Source: Uranotaenia lowii (lineage: Eukaryota; Arthropoda; Insecta; Diptera; Culicidae). From it: a stretch of DNA of 64,000 nt. Location of the stretch: NCBI RefSeq assembly GCF_029784155.1, contig NC_073691.1, positions 134,226,394-134,290,393 on the forward strand, read 5' to 3'. Positions 34,560 to 45,956 of the stretch are shown here, piece by piece. The position numbers and the translations under genes were made by a program. The notes below the pieces were generated by a model, which did no database searches, had not been told where the DNA came from, and saw nothing but the letters and a program-made list of their open reading frames with translations. Positions within the stretch are counted from its first letter, which is position 1. Each line of letters opens with the position of its first letter.

Positions 34560-34887
34560 ACGAATCCATTCCCTTGACCGTCTCATCCAGCAGTTATTAA
34601 CGGATATAGGGTAACTTACAGTGACTTGTGCCGGTGCCTTAGCTACAACTGCAGAACGACCGTGCACTCAAGGTGGCTAGCATACATATTTATGTACATT
34701 ATATACATTCATAGGTCAAAAATGGATAATAGAACTGGGGCAGTAGTGTTCGGACCTAGACGCAAGATCTCAATTCCTATGGAAAACTGGCCAACAGTAT
34801 TCCAAGAAAAAGTTCAAGCAATTCTAGAATCTAGAATGCACACCTGTCTGAAAAGAGGATAAAGGTCGGTACACAAGTATCTACTTT
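34560..34887 (+). pseudogene. LINE RNase H domain fragment
   Basis: The plus strand reads HRSKMDNRTGAVVFGPRR, then VFQEKVQAILES and CLKRG. This matches the RNase H domain found after RT in I-, LOA- and R1-type LINEs (TDGSKM.NRTGAG and VFQAEV.AIL in intact copies). The first catalytic Asp position appears changed (HRS for TDGS), and Glu after VFQ may be altered too. It is cut off at 34887 by the MITE at 34890-36764, and its continuation was not found on the far side. Confidence 0.6.
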
Positions 34888-34889
34888 AG

Positions 34890-36764
34890 GGTGTCCCAAA
34901 ATTTCATAACGTCTGTAAATCTAGGGGCTCACCCTTCAAATGATAGATTAGGGTGTGGAGGTTCCATTTGAGCGCGATGAGTAATATAAAAATTTGGTTT
35001 ACATAATTTGAGCGCTATGAGTAAAATGTCCTCGTGTTAAACGACAATTTGCGATCAAAGCACAGCCTTTGAACCGCAATAACTTTTTTGTTTTAATTCC
35101 AATAGAGTTGCAGTCTTCGGTCGGAATACTAGCCTTTATTATAATTTTGATAAAATCAACAAGAATAATCAATCGTTTGGAAAAGAAAAAAGCAAAACCA
35201 GGTTTTTATGCTTGTTCAAAACAGAATATCTCAGAATCCTTCCACACTTAATAATAATAATAATATTTATTAAAGACCTTTTAACCTTGAGAGGTCATTC
35301 GGGTCTGAATACTTCCACACTTAAGATTCAGTGAAACCCCTTCCCGCTGTCAGACCAAGCTCATAATTTAACATATAGGGGAGATGAGGGCATAACGAGC
35401 TCCCAGGGCATAATGAGCACTCCTTTTTTCTACATAGGTACGTATTTTCTTAAACAATTTTTCATAAGGACTTGTTTCGTACTACCCATAGTATTAATTT
35501 TCCACCAAAAAAGAAATATCTTTTTCATCTTTACAGAAATATTAAGTAATAACCAGCTAGGTTGTCAAGTGACGAAAATATTATAATTTTTGAGCACCAC
35601 CAAATAAGCTTTTATGACCTTTAAATCATCTTGATATGAAATGTACGCACTGCAACATGATCTACACATTGTTTCTCAATTTTCAACATCATAAAATTTT
35701 GATTTTTCACTGTAATCAATTTTAAAACGCTTTTTTACTTTAATTTGTTCACTAGAGGCGAACAGAGCACTATCAATGAAGGCATAATGAGCATTTTCTA
35801 CAGGAAAATCTAGCAGCGAATTCAACTCGATGAAGTCAACTGAATAATACAGCTACAGCTTGGCTTGTTTCGTCTGTCGATTTGGCCTATTGGTAAGGTG
35901 TCGAAGAGGTAATCAGTAGACTCGAGTTCGATTCCTGTTCGAGGGGATTTTTTTGCACATACCATTTATGATTGTTTTTGATTGTTACATTATACGGCTA
36001 ATAGCATCAAAGCATCATCCGTCAAACAAAACACCAGAAACATAATGTATGAGCATGTGTTCATTCTTTGAATTCTACAAACAGACCTAGATTATTTTGT
36101 TATTGCTTTGTTTGATGAATCTACGTCTCACCGTGCAATCATGATCATGAATGATAAATGAAAAAAAAAAACCACCTCGACCAAGAATCGAACTCGAGCC
36201 TACTGATTACCTCTCCGACATCTTACCAATAGGCCAAATCGTCAGACGATACTAGTCAAGCTGTAGCTCCATTACTCAGTTGACTTCATCGAGTCGAATT
36301 TGCTGCTAGAGTTCCCGGCAGAAATCGCTCATTATGCCTTCATTAATGGTGCTCATACTGCCTCGGGGGGTTTCTCATTATGCCTCTACAGTGACTGGTT
36401 TTCAGCTTTCGGCAAAAATTTTTAAAATGCTTTTTTAAACGTTTTTATCTACTTTTTCAAGTTTCATCCAATTAGGCAATAGACTATTTAAGTGTCTGAA
36501 AACGAAACAATGATGTAATTCACATATTACAGCTGTTCTCTATGGTTAAATAATCGTTTTCCTTAAGGTGGCCACTATTCCCCCATCTCCCCTTGCCTTC
36601 TGATGATTCCCTTAAAAAATTAAAGTCTTTTTTGGAAGTGTTTTGATTTTTAAGTAGGTATTTGTTAAGACGAATTTGATAAACTATAAAAAATCCCCAT
36701 CCTAATCTATTGTTTTGAGGCTGAGCCCCCAGATTCCTAGATATTATGAAATTTTGGGACACCC
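34890..36764. mobile_element. TA-flanked TIR element (GGGTGTCCC ends), with a nested element
   Basis: GGGTGTCCCAAAATTTCATAA on the left pairs with TTATGAAATTTTGGGACACCC on the right, flanked by TA (34888-34889 and 36765-36766). Inside both ends a TCTAGG...GGGGCTCA block and a GATAGATTAGG block also pair. It interrupts the LINE RNase H fragment. A third copy of this right end lies at about 41440-41524. The end type suggests Tc1/mariner. Confidence 0.85.
35378..36592. mobile_element. Nested palindromic MITE containing two inverted tRNA-like units
   Basis: GGGGAGATGAGGGCATAA on the left resembles the reverse complement of CACTATTCCCCCATCTCCCC on the right. GCATAATGAGC and its complement recur at both ends (about 35410, 35784, 36330 and 36373). 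The arms at about 35800-35950 and 36175-36320 are inverted copies. Each contains a tRNA-like stretch with GGCCTATTGGTAAGG and CGAGTTCGATTC. The target duplication is unclear. Confidence 0.75.
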
Positions 36765-37357
36765 TAATCCAGTGATACGAATGTCATCCAAGAGACAGTT
36801 GGGATCGTGACAGTCGCATAACATTTTCCAATGACACTAGAAAAGATCTCATTGACATTGACGGTTATCCAAAAAAAGTTAAATGACAGGAGAAAGAGGA
36901 GTCGATCAGAAAAATGTCATCGAATCATTCATCTCGATAACATTTTTTAATTGTGACATTCGAAGATTCTGTTGGTCCTCTGACAGTCGAAATGACATTT
37001 TTGAATTTTAAATTGCGTGACTGTCATGACAAAATTCAAAAATTTCATGATTTTGACAGTCACGAAGTTCATTGGCCACGGCCAATCTGGTCGGTTTTAA
37101 CTTGCGACGCTTGAATAGAAAGCTCTTTACCTGTACATGTGACGCAAGTTAAAATCTGATCATTTTGATTTTTCAGATTCCGGAACCGGCCAGATTGTCA
37201 AGTCCACATCCAAAACACTCCTCAATAAAACTAGCAAGGAATCGTTTTAGCTGTCATGACATTAATTTTAATAACATTTCATGAAGATTCCAATGAATGT
37301 TACGATTATGATTCTGTGACATGCAAAATGTTAAATGTCGTCATAACATTTGTCAAT

Positions 37358-40300
37358 TTTTATTTATTTTTTTATTTACATAGTATTCCGTATGACGACA
37401 TAACTTGACGAACATAATTCCTAAAATTCACTCGGTCCATGACAACCGTTCTCCAGTTTCTCAGGCACCCCACGTTCGCCAGATCACGCTCCACTTGGTC
37501 TAATCACCTCGCTCGTTGCGCCCCCGCTCGTCTTGTTCCTACCGGATTCGTAGCGAAACCCTGTTTTGCAGAACAGTCATCCGGCATTCTCGCAACATGT
37601 CCCGTCCAGCGTATCCGGCCATCCTTCACCACCTTCTGGATACTAGGTTCGCCGTAGAGTCGCGCGAGCTCGTGGTTCATCCTTCGCCTCCACACTCCGT
37701 TCTCCTGTAGGCCGCCAAAAATGGTTCTTAACACTCGTCGCTCGAATACTCCGAGTGTACGCAGGTCCTCCTCCTACTGAGCGTCACATACAGGTTACAC
37801 TTCGTGCGAGGGCTAAGTCTTCTCGACCGCAGTTGCTTGTGGAGTCCATAGTAGGCACGACTTCCGCTGATAATTCGCCTCCGGATCTCACGGCTGGTGT
37901 CATTGTCTACGGTCACCAGTGAGCCGAGATAGACAAAGTCTTCGACTATCTCCAGCTCGTCGCCGTCGATCGTGACCTTGTTATTACTGACCAAGCGGGT
38001 TCGGTCGGTCTCGGATCCGCAGGCCAGCATGTACTTCGTCTTGGACGTATTAATCATCAACCCAATCCTTCCTGCTTCGCGTTTCAGTTTGCGATAGATC
38101 TCCTCCACCGCCGCAGATGATCTGCCGACTCTATCTATGTCATCGGCAAAGCAGATAAGTTGACTGGATCTGTAAAAATCGTGCCCCGCATTCCGCCCAC
38201 TGCTCGTCGAATAACACCTTCTAGCGCCACGTTGAACATCATACACGATAGACCATCACCTTGTCGAAGCCCCCTGCGCGATTCAAATGAACTCGACAAT
38301 TCACCCGAAATCCGCACTCAGCACTGCGTTCCATCCATCGTCGCCTTGATCAGTTTGATCAGCTTCCCGGAAAAGCCGTTCTCGTCCATGATTTTCCATA
38401 GCTCGTTACGGTCGATCGTGTCGTATGCGGCTTTGAAGTCGATGAATATATGGTGCGTAGGGACTTGGTGTTCCCGGCATTTTTGGAGGATTTGCCGTAA
38501 TGTGAATATATGGTCCGTCGTTGACCGTCCCTCCATGAAGCCGGCCTGATGACTTCCCACGAATCTGTTTGCTTGTGGCGGCGGCGGCGGCGGAGTAGGA
38601 CTCGGGACAACACTTTGTAGGTGGCATTGAGGACAATTTGTCCAATTTGTCGCCCTTCTTGTAGATGGGGCATATTACCCCCACCTTCCACTCCTCCGGT
38701 AGCTGTTCTATGTTCCAGATCCGGACTATCAACCGGTTTAGGCAATCGGCCAACTTGTCCGGGCCCATTTTGATGAGTTCAGTTGCGATGCCATCCTTCC
38801 CAGCCGACTTGTTTCTATTCAGCTGGCGAATGGCTTCCTTAACTTCACTCATCGTTGGGAGTGGCTCCTCTATGTCGTTGGCTACGCCGGCGATGTACCT
38901 TCCCCCACCGTCTTGATCTACTGCTTGTGCGCCGTTCAGGTGTTCATCGAAGTGCTGCTTCCACCTTTTGATCACCTCACGATTGTCCGTCAGGATGCCT
39001 CCGTCCTTATCTCGGCAAATTTCGGCTTGCTGCACGGAGCCTTTGCGGGATGCGTTGAGTTTCTGATTGAACTTTCCTGTTTCTTGGTAACAATGCAGCT
39101 GCTCCAGCTCCTCGAGCTCCTCCTCCTCCAGGGGGCGCTTTTTCTCCTGGATAATTCGGACTCGCTGCCTCTTCCGCTGTCGGTGATTTTCCACATTTCG
39201 ACGGGTGCCGCTTTGCACTACTGCCGCCCGCGCGGCATTCTCTTCGTCCATCACCCTCCTACACTCCTCGTCGAACCAGTCGTTCCGTCGAGTTCGCTCC
39301 ACATAACCGATGACGTCCTCCGCAGCACTGTTGATGGCTGTCTTGATGGTATCCCAACAGTCCTCGAGAGGGACTTCGTCAAGCTCGCCCTCTGCCGGCA
39401 GCGCTGCCTCGACCGATTGCGCGTAGTCCGCCGCGACCTCAGGTTGCTTCAGTCGTGCGATATTTAACCGAGGCGGACGCCGGTTTCGTGTGTTGTTCAC
39501 TACGGAGAGTATTGGGCGCATCTTCACCATCACCAGATAGTGATCTGACTCGATTTTGGCGCCTCGACAGGATCTGACGTCGATGATGTCCGAGCAAGTG
39601 CCGGCTGTCAATCAAAACGTGGTCGATCTGTGATTGCGTTTGGTACGGTGATCTCCAGGTGTATTTTTGTGGGAGGCGGTGCTGGAAAAAGGTACTACGT
39701 ACGGCCATTCGTTTGGAGGCAGCGAAATCAATAAGTCTGAGGCCGTTTTCGTTGGTCAGCTGGTGCGCACTGAACCTTCCAATAGTCAGTTTGAATTCCT
39801 CCTCCTGGCCGACCTGAGCATTAAAATCCACGATGACAATCTTGATATCATGTTTTGGACAACGGTCGTATTCACGCTCCAGCTGCGCGTAGAATTCGTC
39901 TTTGTCGTCACCGGTACATCCGAGGTGAGGGCTGTGCACGTCGATGATGCTGATGTTGAAGAACCACGCGCTTTTGCTACTTTCCCATCACAATAAAAGC
40001 TGTTTCAAGCTCGTGTTTGTTGCCGCAGCTCTGGAAGATGGCACGACCATCTGGGTACGTTCGTACCGTGGAGCCCTTCCAGCATACCTCCTGCAGTGCT
40101 ACGATGTCGAATTTGCGGCTTTTCAATTCGTTGGAGAGCACGTGGGTACTGCCCACAAAATTTAGACATCGGCAGTTCCATGTTCCAAGTTTCCAATCGC
40201 TAGTCCCTTTTCGTCGCGTGAGTCTTTGCCGATTTCCATCCGAAATTTGTTGTTCGTTGTTCGTTGCTTATGTTTTTTGTAGTCACGGGCTCGCAAGGCC

Positions 40301-40590
40301 CGCAGCTAACCCCACAATCTCGCAGGAGGACCGTCGTGATGTTGCTGTTTTGGGTCCCGAACACCACCAGGACGTTGTTGCACTCCGCACGCCGCCCCTG
40401 ACATGTATGCTTGCGACCAAAGCATCCACCGTGGTTGTGTACCCGATCTCCGCTAAGGTTGCTCGCACCCGAGCTAGCACCACGGGGAGGTAGAGAATCG
40501 GAGTTGCAGACAAGAGGTGATATGACCACTACCCGAAGGTTGGGTGTATGGGGTCTAGAGTTGCACATTGTTTACCGTTCACTAGCCAAA
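37358..40590 (-). mobile_element. RTE-type LINE inserted in a MITE, 13-bp target duplication
   Basis: AACATTTGTCAAT (37345-37357) and AACATTTGCCAAT (40591-40603) flank the element, which marks it as a LINE insertion. The 3' end on the minus strand is AAATAAAAAAATAAATAAAAA. The element holds an apurinic-like endonuclease followed by RT, the RTE layout. Length is about 3.2 kb, close to full size for this clade. A (GGC)n run at about 38575-38592 (plus-strand view) lies within the RT region and accompanies a frameshift. Confidence 0.85.
37500..40200 (-). pseudogene. RTE-type endonuclease-reverse transcriptase, frameshifted
   Basis: From about 40196 downward: ETWNMELPMSK resembles the start of the endonuclease. 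From 39939, FNAQVGQEE, NGLRLIDFAASK and SQIDHVLID follow; then a frame change near 39600 to KIESDHYLVMVKM, the last endonuclease block. A linker with RNDWFDEECRRVMDEENAARAA leads to RT: NRNKSAGKDGIATELIKMG, LPEEWKVGVICPIYKKGD, FIDFKAAYDTIDRNELW, LRQGDGLS and the catalytic FADD (about 38157). Then come VYLGSLV and RIRWTGHVARMPDD. At least four frame changes are visible, so it is inactive. Confidence 0.88.
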
Positions 40591-40849
40591 AACATTTGCC
40601 AATATGAATGTCATCGAAGCACACTATCTATCACAATCTCGATGCAAGTTGTGACAATCATCGCGAATGTTATTTGACATTTTCTCGAGAGAATTTCTTA
40701 GCGATGACATTCACAAAATCCAAAAAGGACATGAATGCGACACACGTTTTCGCACTGATGAATGTCGCTCTAGGTTTCGGAAAAATGTCAAATGACATTC
40801 GGACAGTTATCATCACTGGTCAGGATAAATGAAATTGACTGATATTTAG

Positions 40850-41022
40850 CAGCCTTGTTCTTATTATATAGCCAGTTATATGAGGAAAGACATCTTATCT
40901 GTCGGTCACTTGTGGGATTCGAACCCAAAAGTTTTTCTTGCCAATACCGGGAATCGAACCCAGTACGCCTGGCATACCAAAACCAGACTCGCGCCAGCCT
41001 ATCCACTTGACCACATCGGCGC
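40850..41022 (-). mobile_element. tRNA-derived SINE
   Basis: On the minus strand GCGCCGATGTGGTCAAGTGG begins the element with a good A box (TGGTCAAGTGGATA, 41000-41013) and a B box GGGTTCGATTCCC at 40949-40961. A second B-box-like GGGTTCGAATCCC lies at 40914-40926. Body sequence runs to about 40850. It resembles a Leu/Ser-type tRNA head but lacks a full cloverleaf and has extra sequence, so it is a SINE and not a tRNA gene. Confidence 0.8.
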
Positions 41023-43000
41023 TTATTCCCTGTAGGAAATTTTTGGAGTAAAAAATAAGGATGTGCACCAGAAAGTAGGATATTATTTATATCAACCTAT
41101 CTTGTGTTCGAAAAATTCACTTCACACTTTCTATTCAGCGCGTTTTTTAAAAGATTTATAGAATTCTTCTTCATGGAAAAACAATACGAATTTGGATAGA
41201 AAAAAATATTTTCTAGAAAAAAGATTGTTGATGTTAAATTTTAATGCATATTTGGTATATTTTTTATTTTATGCGTGTAGTCTTTTATCCAAACAATATA
41301 ACAAAAATAAGTAATATTAAAATCTTATGAATATTTAAGAACCCAGATTTTATTTTTAAATTCAAATCTTTCAAATGTGGACATTTTCAAAAGATTGCGT
41401 TTGCTGAACCTCTAAAACTATTTTTTTAGTTGGCCCAATGCAAAAGTTTGTTCTCCACATCCTAATCTATCATTTTGAGAGTGAGACCCCAGATTCCTAG
41501 ACATGATGCAATTTTTGGACACCCTAATCTTCATGTTTTCTGACAGCCAGGCAACTCTTCGAATACTCAGCATGTTCTCATGTTACTTCAAGCTAGAAAA
41601 AACTCGCCGTTTTCTGCAATTTCTTGTGGTATGCATGAAGCATGGAACTCCAAGTTCCTGTGCTCAATAATTAGACAAAATTCGACCCCGGAAATTCATT
41701 TCAAGCATTTTCATGAAGCAAAAAAGGAAGTGTAATATCTCAGATATTTGTTGAACAATTTTAACAATAATTAGGTATATAAAAATATAGCTATGAATCA
41801 GTTCAAATGTGTTTCAAAATTAAGGAATTTGGCTCAAGTGTGTTAAAACTACTACCGAAAAACTACAACCCATATTGTTACGCAATTTCTGGAAAAAAAA
41901 TGTTCAAATTTTTTTTTCTCAAGGATAGTTTTCCATAGCACAAAAGTAGTTTGTGATCATGAATCTAAACATCTGAGAATTTGTAATATAAAATTGAGAT
42001 TAGAGTTTTGTGTTTACTTTTGAGGAGGTGAGTCAAGATGTATATATGAGATCAAATTGAAGCAAATGATGCAAAGTTTCCCCCTCAGACCTTTCGAGAA
42101 AAAAACTATGAAAACAGCTAAACATTGCTCAATTGTTGAATAACATCATACAGATTCAACTGGGGAAGTACATAATTTTCAAAAGTAGAAAAACAAAGCG
42201 GAACGTTATAGGTGAACCAACTAACTAGCAACCACAAAAACTCATGTATTATGTTAAACGCTTACTAGTAATTGAAGTTCGCTGGACATATGCTACCCGG
42301 GCCGCTCATAATGCGAACAAACCATGAAAATTACCATGAACACGATTAAACAAGCCAACTCCATGCCGTTTTAAGTACAACTCTTCAAGAGGAAATTTCA
42401 ACCCATTATGAGGGAGCGCGAAAAGCTATTCCCCAAATTGTAACACATTAAGCGCCACTTTCTAACATACTATGTCATAAATGGGTTAACCGGGGGAAGT
42501 TCATACAAATTTTGAATTGTGAAGGTGAAGTTCGTAAATGACACTTGCGGACTTAGTTTTGCTTGCTCGTAGTTGCTTCCACGTGTAGAGACAATCAACT
42601 TTAAACGGCTCGATTTGTTGGCTAGAAGACAGCAAAAAAAAAGATCATTTCAGCTACGGTCCAGCTGCAACAGATGAAGCGAACTCCGTAGCAAAGTAGT
42701 AAGAGAGAAATTGGACAAAGAAAATTCATTTTGCACACCAGATAGCTACCTTCCTACGAAGAGAGCTGGTCCCCGGCTGCGCCCCACAGACCCACCCACT
42801 CGAAGGCCACGGAAAAGATGGAAAGCATTACTATGATTTTCATGCAACCATTTCCGCTGTTCTTTTTTTGCGAAACTTTTTTTTCTTCTGTCAACTATCC
42901 ACCTTAGAGGCGTTTAACGGTGTCCGATAAAATGTATTTCTAAAATCATATCATGCTTACTAGAATAAAACAAGGAAAAGTAGGGTACAAACACTAGTTA
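41023..43000. other. Mostly no recognisable gene; includes one MITE end
   Basis: 41440-41524 is a third copy of the right end of the GGGTGTCCC element, followed by TA; its left end was not found. 42590-42860 is richer in GC (ggtccccggctgcgcccc) and repeat-free, possibly unique host sequence. No ORF supported. Confidence 0.5.
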
Positions 43001-43028
43001 TTAAGGGGGGAGTAGGGTCTAACGGGTA

Positions 43029-43736
43029 CACTCAGAAAAATACTATTATGTATGCCATAAGATTCTCTTATGAAGTGGCGCCATAAGAAAAATTAATGAA
43101 ATTCATAAGATTGTCTTATGACGCGAATGAATTCTGAAGATGAACACCTACTTCAATGAGAGGTTGTTGCTTTTCATAAGAGATTCTTATGAAAACAGTA
43201 AATCACTTTCTAATAAGAAAAATTCTCGATATTTCATGCTTAAAACATTCACTTTATTGTTTGCCAAATTTTTTTAAAATTAAATCCTTCATGGTCACCA
43301 TCAGCAGCGCATCAACAGACGGCTCCATCAATTTTTTTTTCCGCATCTTAATCTTCGACCTTTCGTTTTTCCGATCAGCTTGCTGAAAAGTAAACAAATA
43401 ATGTATTTTAGTTTACTAATATATTCAACGTTCACACCAAAAACATCAAATCGAACTTACCATTCCGGAGATAACAATAACATTTAACATTGAAGGAAAA
43501 CTATAATAACTATGAACTGGCGATTGCTTCGTACTGTTAGATGATGAAAAAAAACTGATGCTATAAATGAATGTGATCATCATTTTTTCACAATGCCGTT
43601 TCTTCTATTTTTCATAAGAACATCGCATGAAAATTGAAAGAATTTCATAAGACTCTTATGAAAAATTAGTTTGGACGCAAAAAAGTGGTTCATAAGATGT
43701 ATCTTATGAAATTTATAATAAGATTTCCTCTGAGTG
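43029..43736 (-). mobile_element. CAC...GTG TIR element with CATAAGA repeats and a minigene
   Basis: Starts CACTCAGA and ends CTGAGTG, flanked by TA (43027-43028 and 43737-43738). CATAAG or its complement CTTATG occurs about 12 times, seven in the left third and five in the right third, mostly in inverted pairs such as TTCATAAGA..TCTTATGAA. The middle carries a two-exon minus-strand ORF. It is nested in the TTAA element, so it is the younger of the two. Confidence 0.82.
43254..43583 (-). CDS. Unrecognised 83-residue protein, two exons, inside the CATAAGA element
   Basis: Exon 1 is 43583-43461 (41 codons from ATG ATG). A GTAAGT donor and a 78-bp intron ending TTTTCAG follow. Exon 2 is 43382-43254 (42 codons plus TAA). 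The frame joins in phase 0. The stop lies within CAATAAAG, so stop and polyadenylation signal overlap. Exon 1 is Ser-rich and hydrophobic. Exon 2 is highly charged (QADRKNERSKIKMRKKK, then MVTMKDLILKKFGKQ) and could bind nucleic acid. No known domain. Exon 2 is more convincing than exon 1, whose true start may differ. It may be the last exon of a larger lost gene. Confidence 0.42.
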
Positions 43737-44411
43737 TAGAAAAAACACCTCTTTCACGAATTTTTTTCAGAGCTGTCGTTAAAACAAATGTATTCAAATT
43801 TTTCGCATTATACAAAGCATTGTTAAAAGAACATTTAGTAATTTTTTCGTAGAAAAATATTGAAAAATGAGCCGGTGAAGGAACACTTTCGAGGATGCCT
43901 TTTAGAAAACAGGATTTGCGGTGGACTCTGTATCTCAGCACAGAATCATCTGAAGTCAAAAAATCAGAGCAAAATATTTTAAATAGATGGTTCTCTGGAC
44001 CCCAACGGTTTTATTTAACTTAAATTTTTTTTTATGAAATTTTTGTGGCTGTTTGAAGTTAAAACTACGATTTTTCACAAAAAAATCCGCCATTTTTTAC
44101 CTGTTAAATCTCCCCAAAGTAAAGGGTTTGGTATTTTATATGTAGAAAATATGTTCCAAATTTAAAAAGAATCGGTGAAGTAGTTTTCAAATAACGATGT
44201 CCACTGACTTTAAAAATGTGCTTTCGGGAAAAACGCGTTTGAAGTTTCTGCTCTAGAATTCTTGCAGTATTAGATAAGAGGAGATAAAGGCCTATAATTT
44301 CTACAGTTTTGCTTCGATTGACTTGAAAATTTGACACAACATTCTTGAAATTTTTTACAATAAGAAAAAAAATCGATTTTTTGAAAGTGTTAGACCCTAC
44401 TCCCCCCTTAA

Positions 44412-45956
44412 GCTTCTTTGTTATGTAATGTGACGTGGAAAAAATTTGGTAACTATCTGTCGAGTGGTTTCTAAGATAGCGTTCAATAGTGAAGTTTATT
44501 GACAAAATTTTTTGTGCAGGATAAAAAAAAATCAGAAAAGTCCTAGTGTTATGCCCAAAATCAGCTGGAAATCAACTATTCGACCAAAGTTCACATGGTA
44601 AATCGTTTAAGAAGTCCTAGAAGACCCAATACTGAGCTAAAATTTGAACAAAAATGAAGATTATTGATTCCATGATTCCGAAAATAGGATCAAAGAAATT
44701 GATAAAATAAAAGTCAAATTTTCCTGACTAGTTTATCTATCTAGCTGACTTATAAATACTTATAAACTTACTTCCTGACTTCCTTTCTACAAGGTAGAAA
44801 AGCTGCCCACTGGTAAAATTAACAAAATACGGTGGTCAAATCGTGTGCAAAATATTTTCACTGCTTATGGGAGATATTTTGAAAAATTTGTTAAGGACAG
44901 CAAAACAAACTCTTTATTGGTTCCCTGACAGGTCACCAACCAGAAAATTTTCGTTAAAAAATTTGAATAAAAAATGTGATGTTTAGTACTTGAGCAGGCT
45001 AACGATCTGTGGAAACTGCAAATTACTCAGTCGTTCATAACGATTGACACGATGAATGACTGAAAATTCAAAGATGAAGGCCTCCAAAGATATAACCGTT
45101 TTTCTGAAAAGCACTTCAATAGGTCCCACAATTTTTATAATCTGCTTAAGTAAGATCTGGATTCGTGCCATTACGCATTATAACTTCGACCAAATAAAAA
45201 AAAATGAGTTATTTTGAAAGTCAAGCTTAAGGAAACAGCAAACGTTATCAAAAATAGCCTTGATCTGAAAAAAATTGGTTAATAGTACGAATTATAGATA
45301 GCGCACATGTTGCACAAAAATTGAAGTCGAAAAGTTTCTTCATTGGAGGCTATCTTAAAAACCGCTTGACAGAACATCACAAAAAATTGCATATGTAAAC
45401 ATTACATTACCAGGTAACATCGCTGAAAATTTCAACAATGTAAATCATGCATTCAAAAGTTATTCACAAAACAAAACTCTCTTGTCTAGAATCTGTTCTA
45501 ATCGATAAAAAAAAATCTATCTCTTGAACACTGCATAAGCAGGTTCGAATGTACCGTTGAATTCTTTAGAATCTGTAGATAACATCAGTTCAACTTTCAT
45601 GCTTAGGGGAAACATAAGAACATTAAAGGATGGGAATTAAGTAAAAATTAAAGACTTTAATTTATCTATGGGTAAATTGGGAAGAATAAAAACTGGAAAA
45701 ATTAAGGTGGAAGCAAATCTAGCGAAAATTTAAATAACAGTCACATAAAATCAATTTGTTATCCGACGTGCTGAGTAGGTGTTCCCTAGGTAGGTGTTTT
45801 ACATTTTAATGATGATTCTTTTGCACAAAAGTTGCCATTTCAGTTTTAGAGACTTTTTTTTATAAAGTGTGAGTTCTAGCGATTATTTATTAGTGGTTGC
45901 AAATTAAAAAACAAAAATGCGCAGCTTAATAATCCTAATCCGCCCCTGAATGTCAA
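44412..45956. other. No recognisable gene
   Basis: AT-rich sequence with small ORFs of no recognisable type. No paired ends seen. Confidence 0.5.

Larger units (their letters stand above)
36769..40819. mobile_element. TIR element with ATGACA/TGTCAT repeats, split by an RTE-type LINE
   Basis: CCAGTGAT starts the element and ATCACTGG ends it. GAATGTCAT and TGACATTC motifs recur throughout both halves (36780-37340 and 40604-40810). Without the LINE (37358-40590) and one copy of its duplication, the element is about 805 bp. A 12-bp inverted repeat TTTTAACTTGCG/CGCAAGTTAAAA sits at about 37096-37157. After it comes an acceptor TTTTTCAG with a short open stretch to 37228, ending CAA TAA over AATAAA. 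It resembles the CAC...GTG elements in style, but I see no matching 2-bp duplication. Confidence 0.6.
43005..44407. mobile_element. TTAA-flanked MITE with a nested CAC...GTG element
   Basis: GGGGGGAGTAGGGTCTAAC on the left and GTTAGACCCTACTCCCCCC on the right are perfect inverted repeats, flanked by TTAA (43001-43004 and 44408-44411), as in piggyBac-type elements. The 708-bp element at 43029-43736 sits only 22 bases inside the left end. Remaining sequence is about 690 bp and non-coding. Confidence 0.88.

Noticed and set aside
38575..38592. (GGC)n triplet run as a functional repeat
   Set aside because: It lies inside the decayed RT of the RTE-type LINE and coincides with a frameshift; it looks like replication slippage.
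38160..40680. Long plus-strand ORFs across this interval
   Set aside because: They are antisense shadows of the minus-strand RTE-type endonuclease-reverse transcriptase, which carries the conserved motifs.
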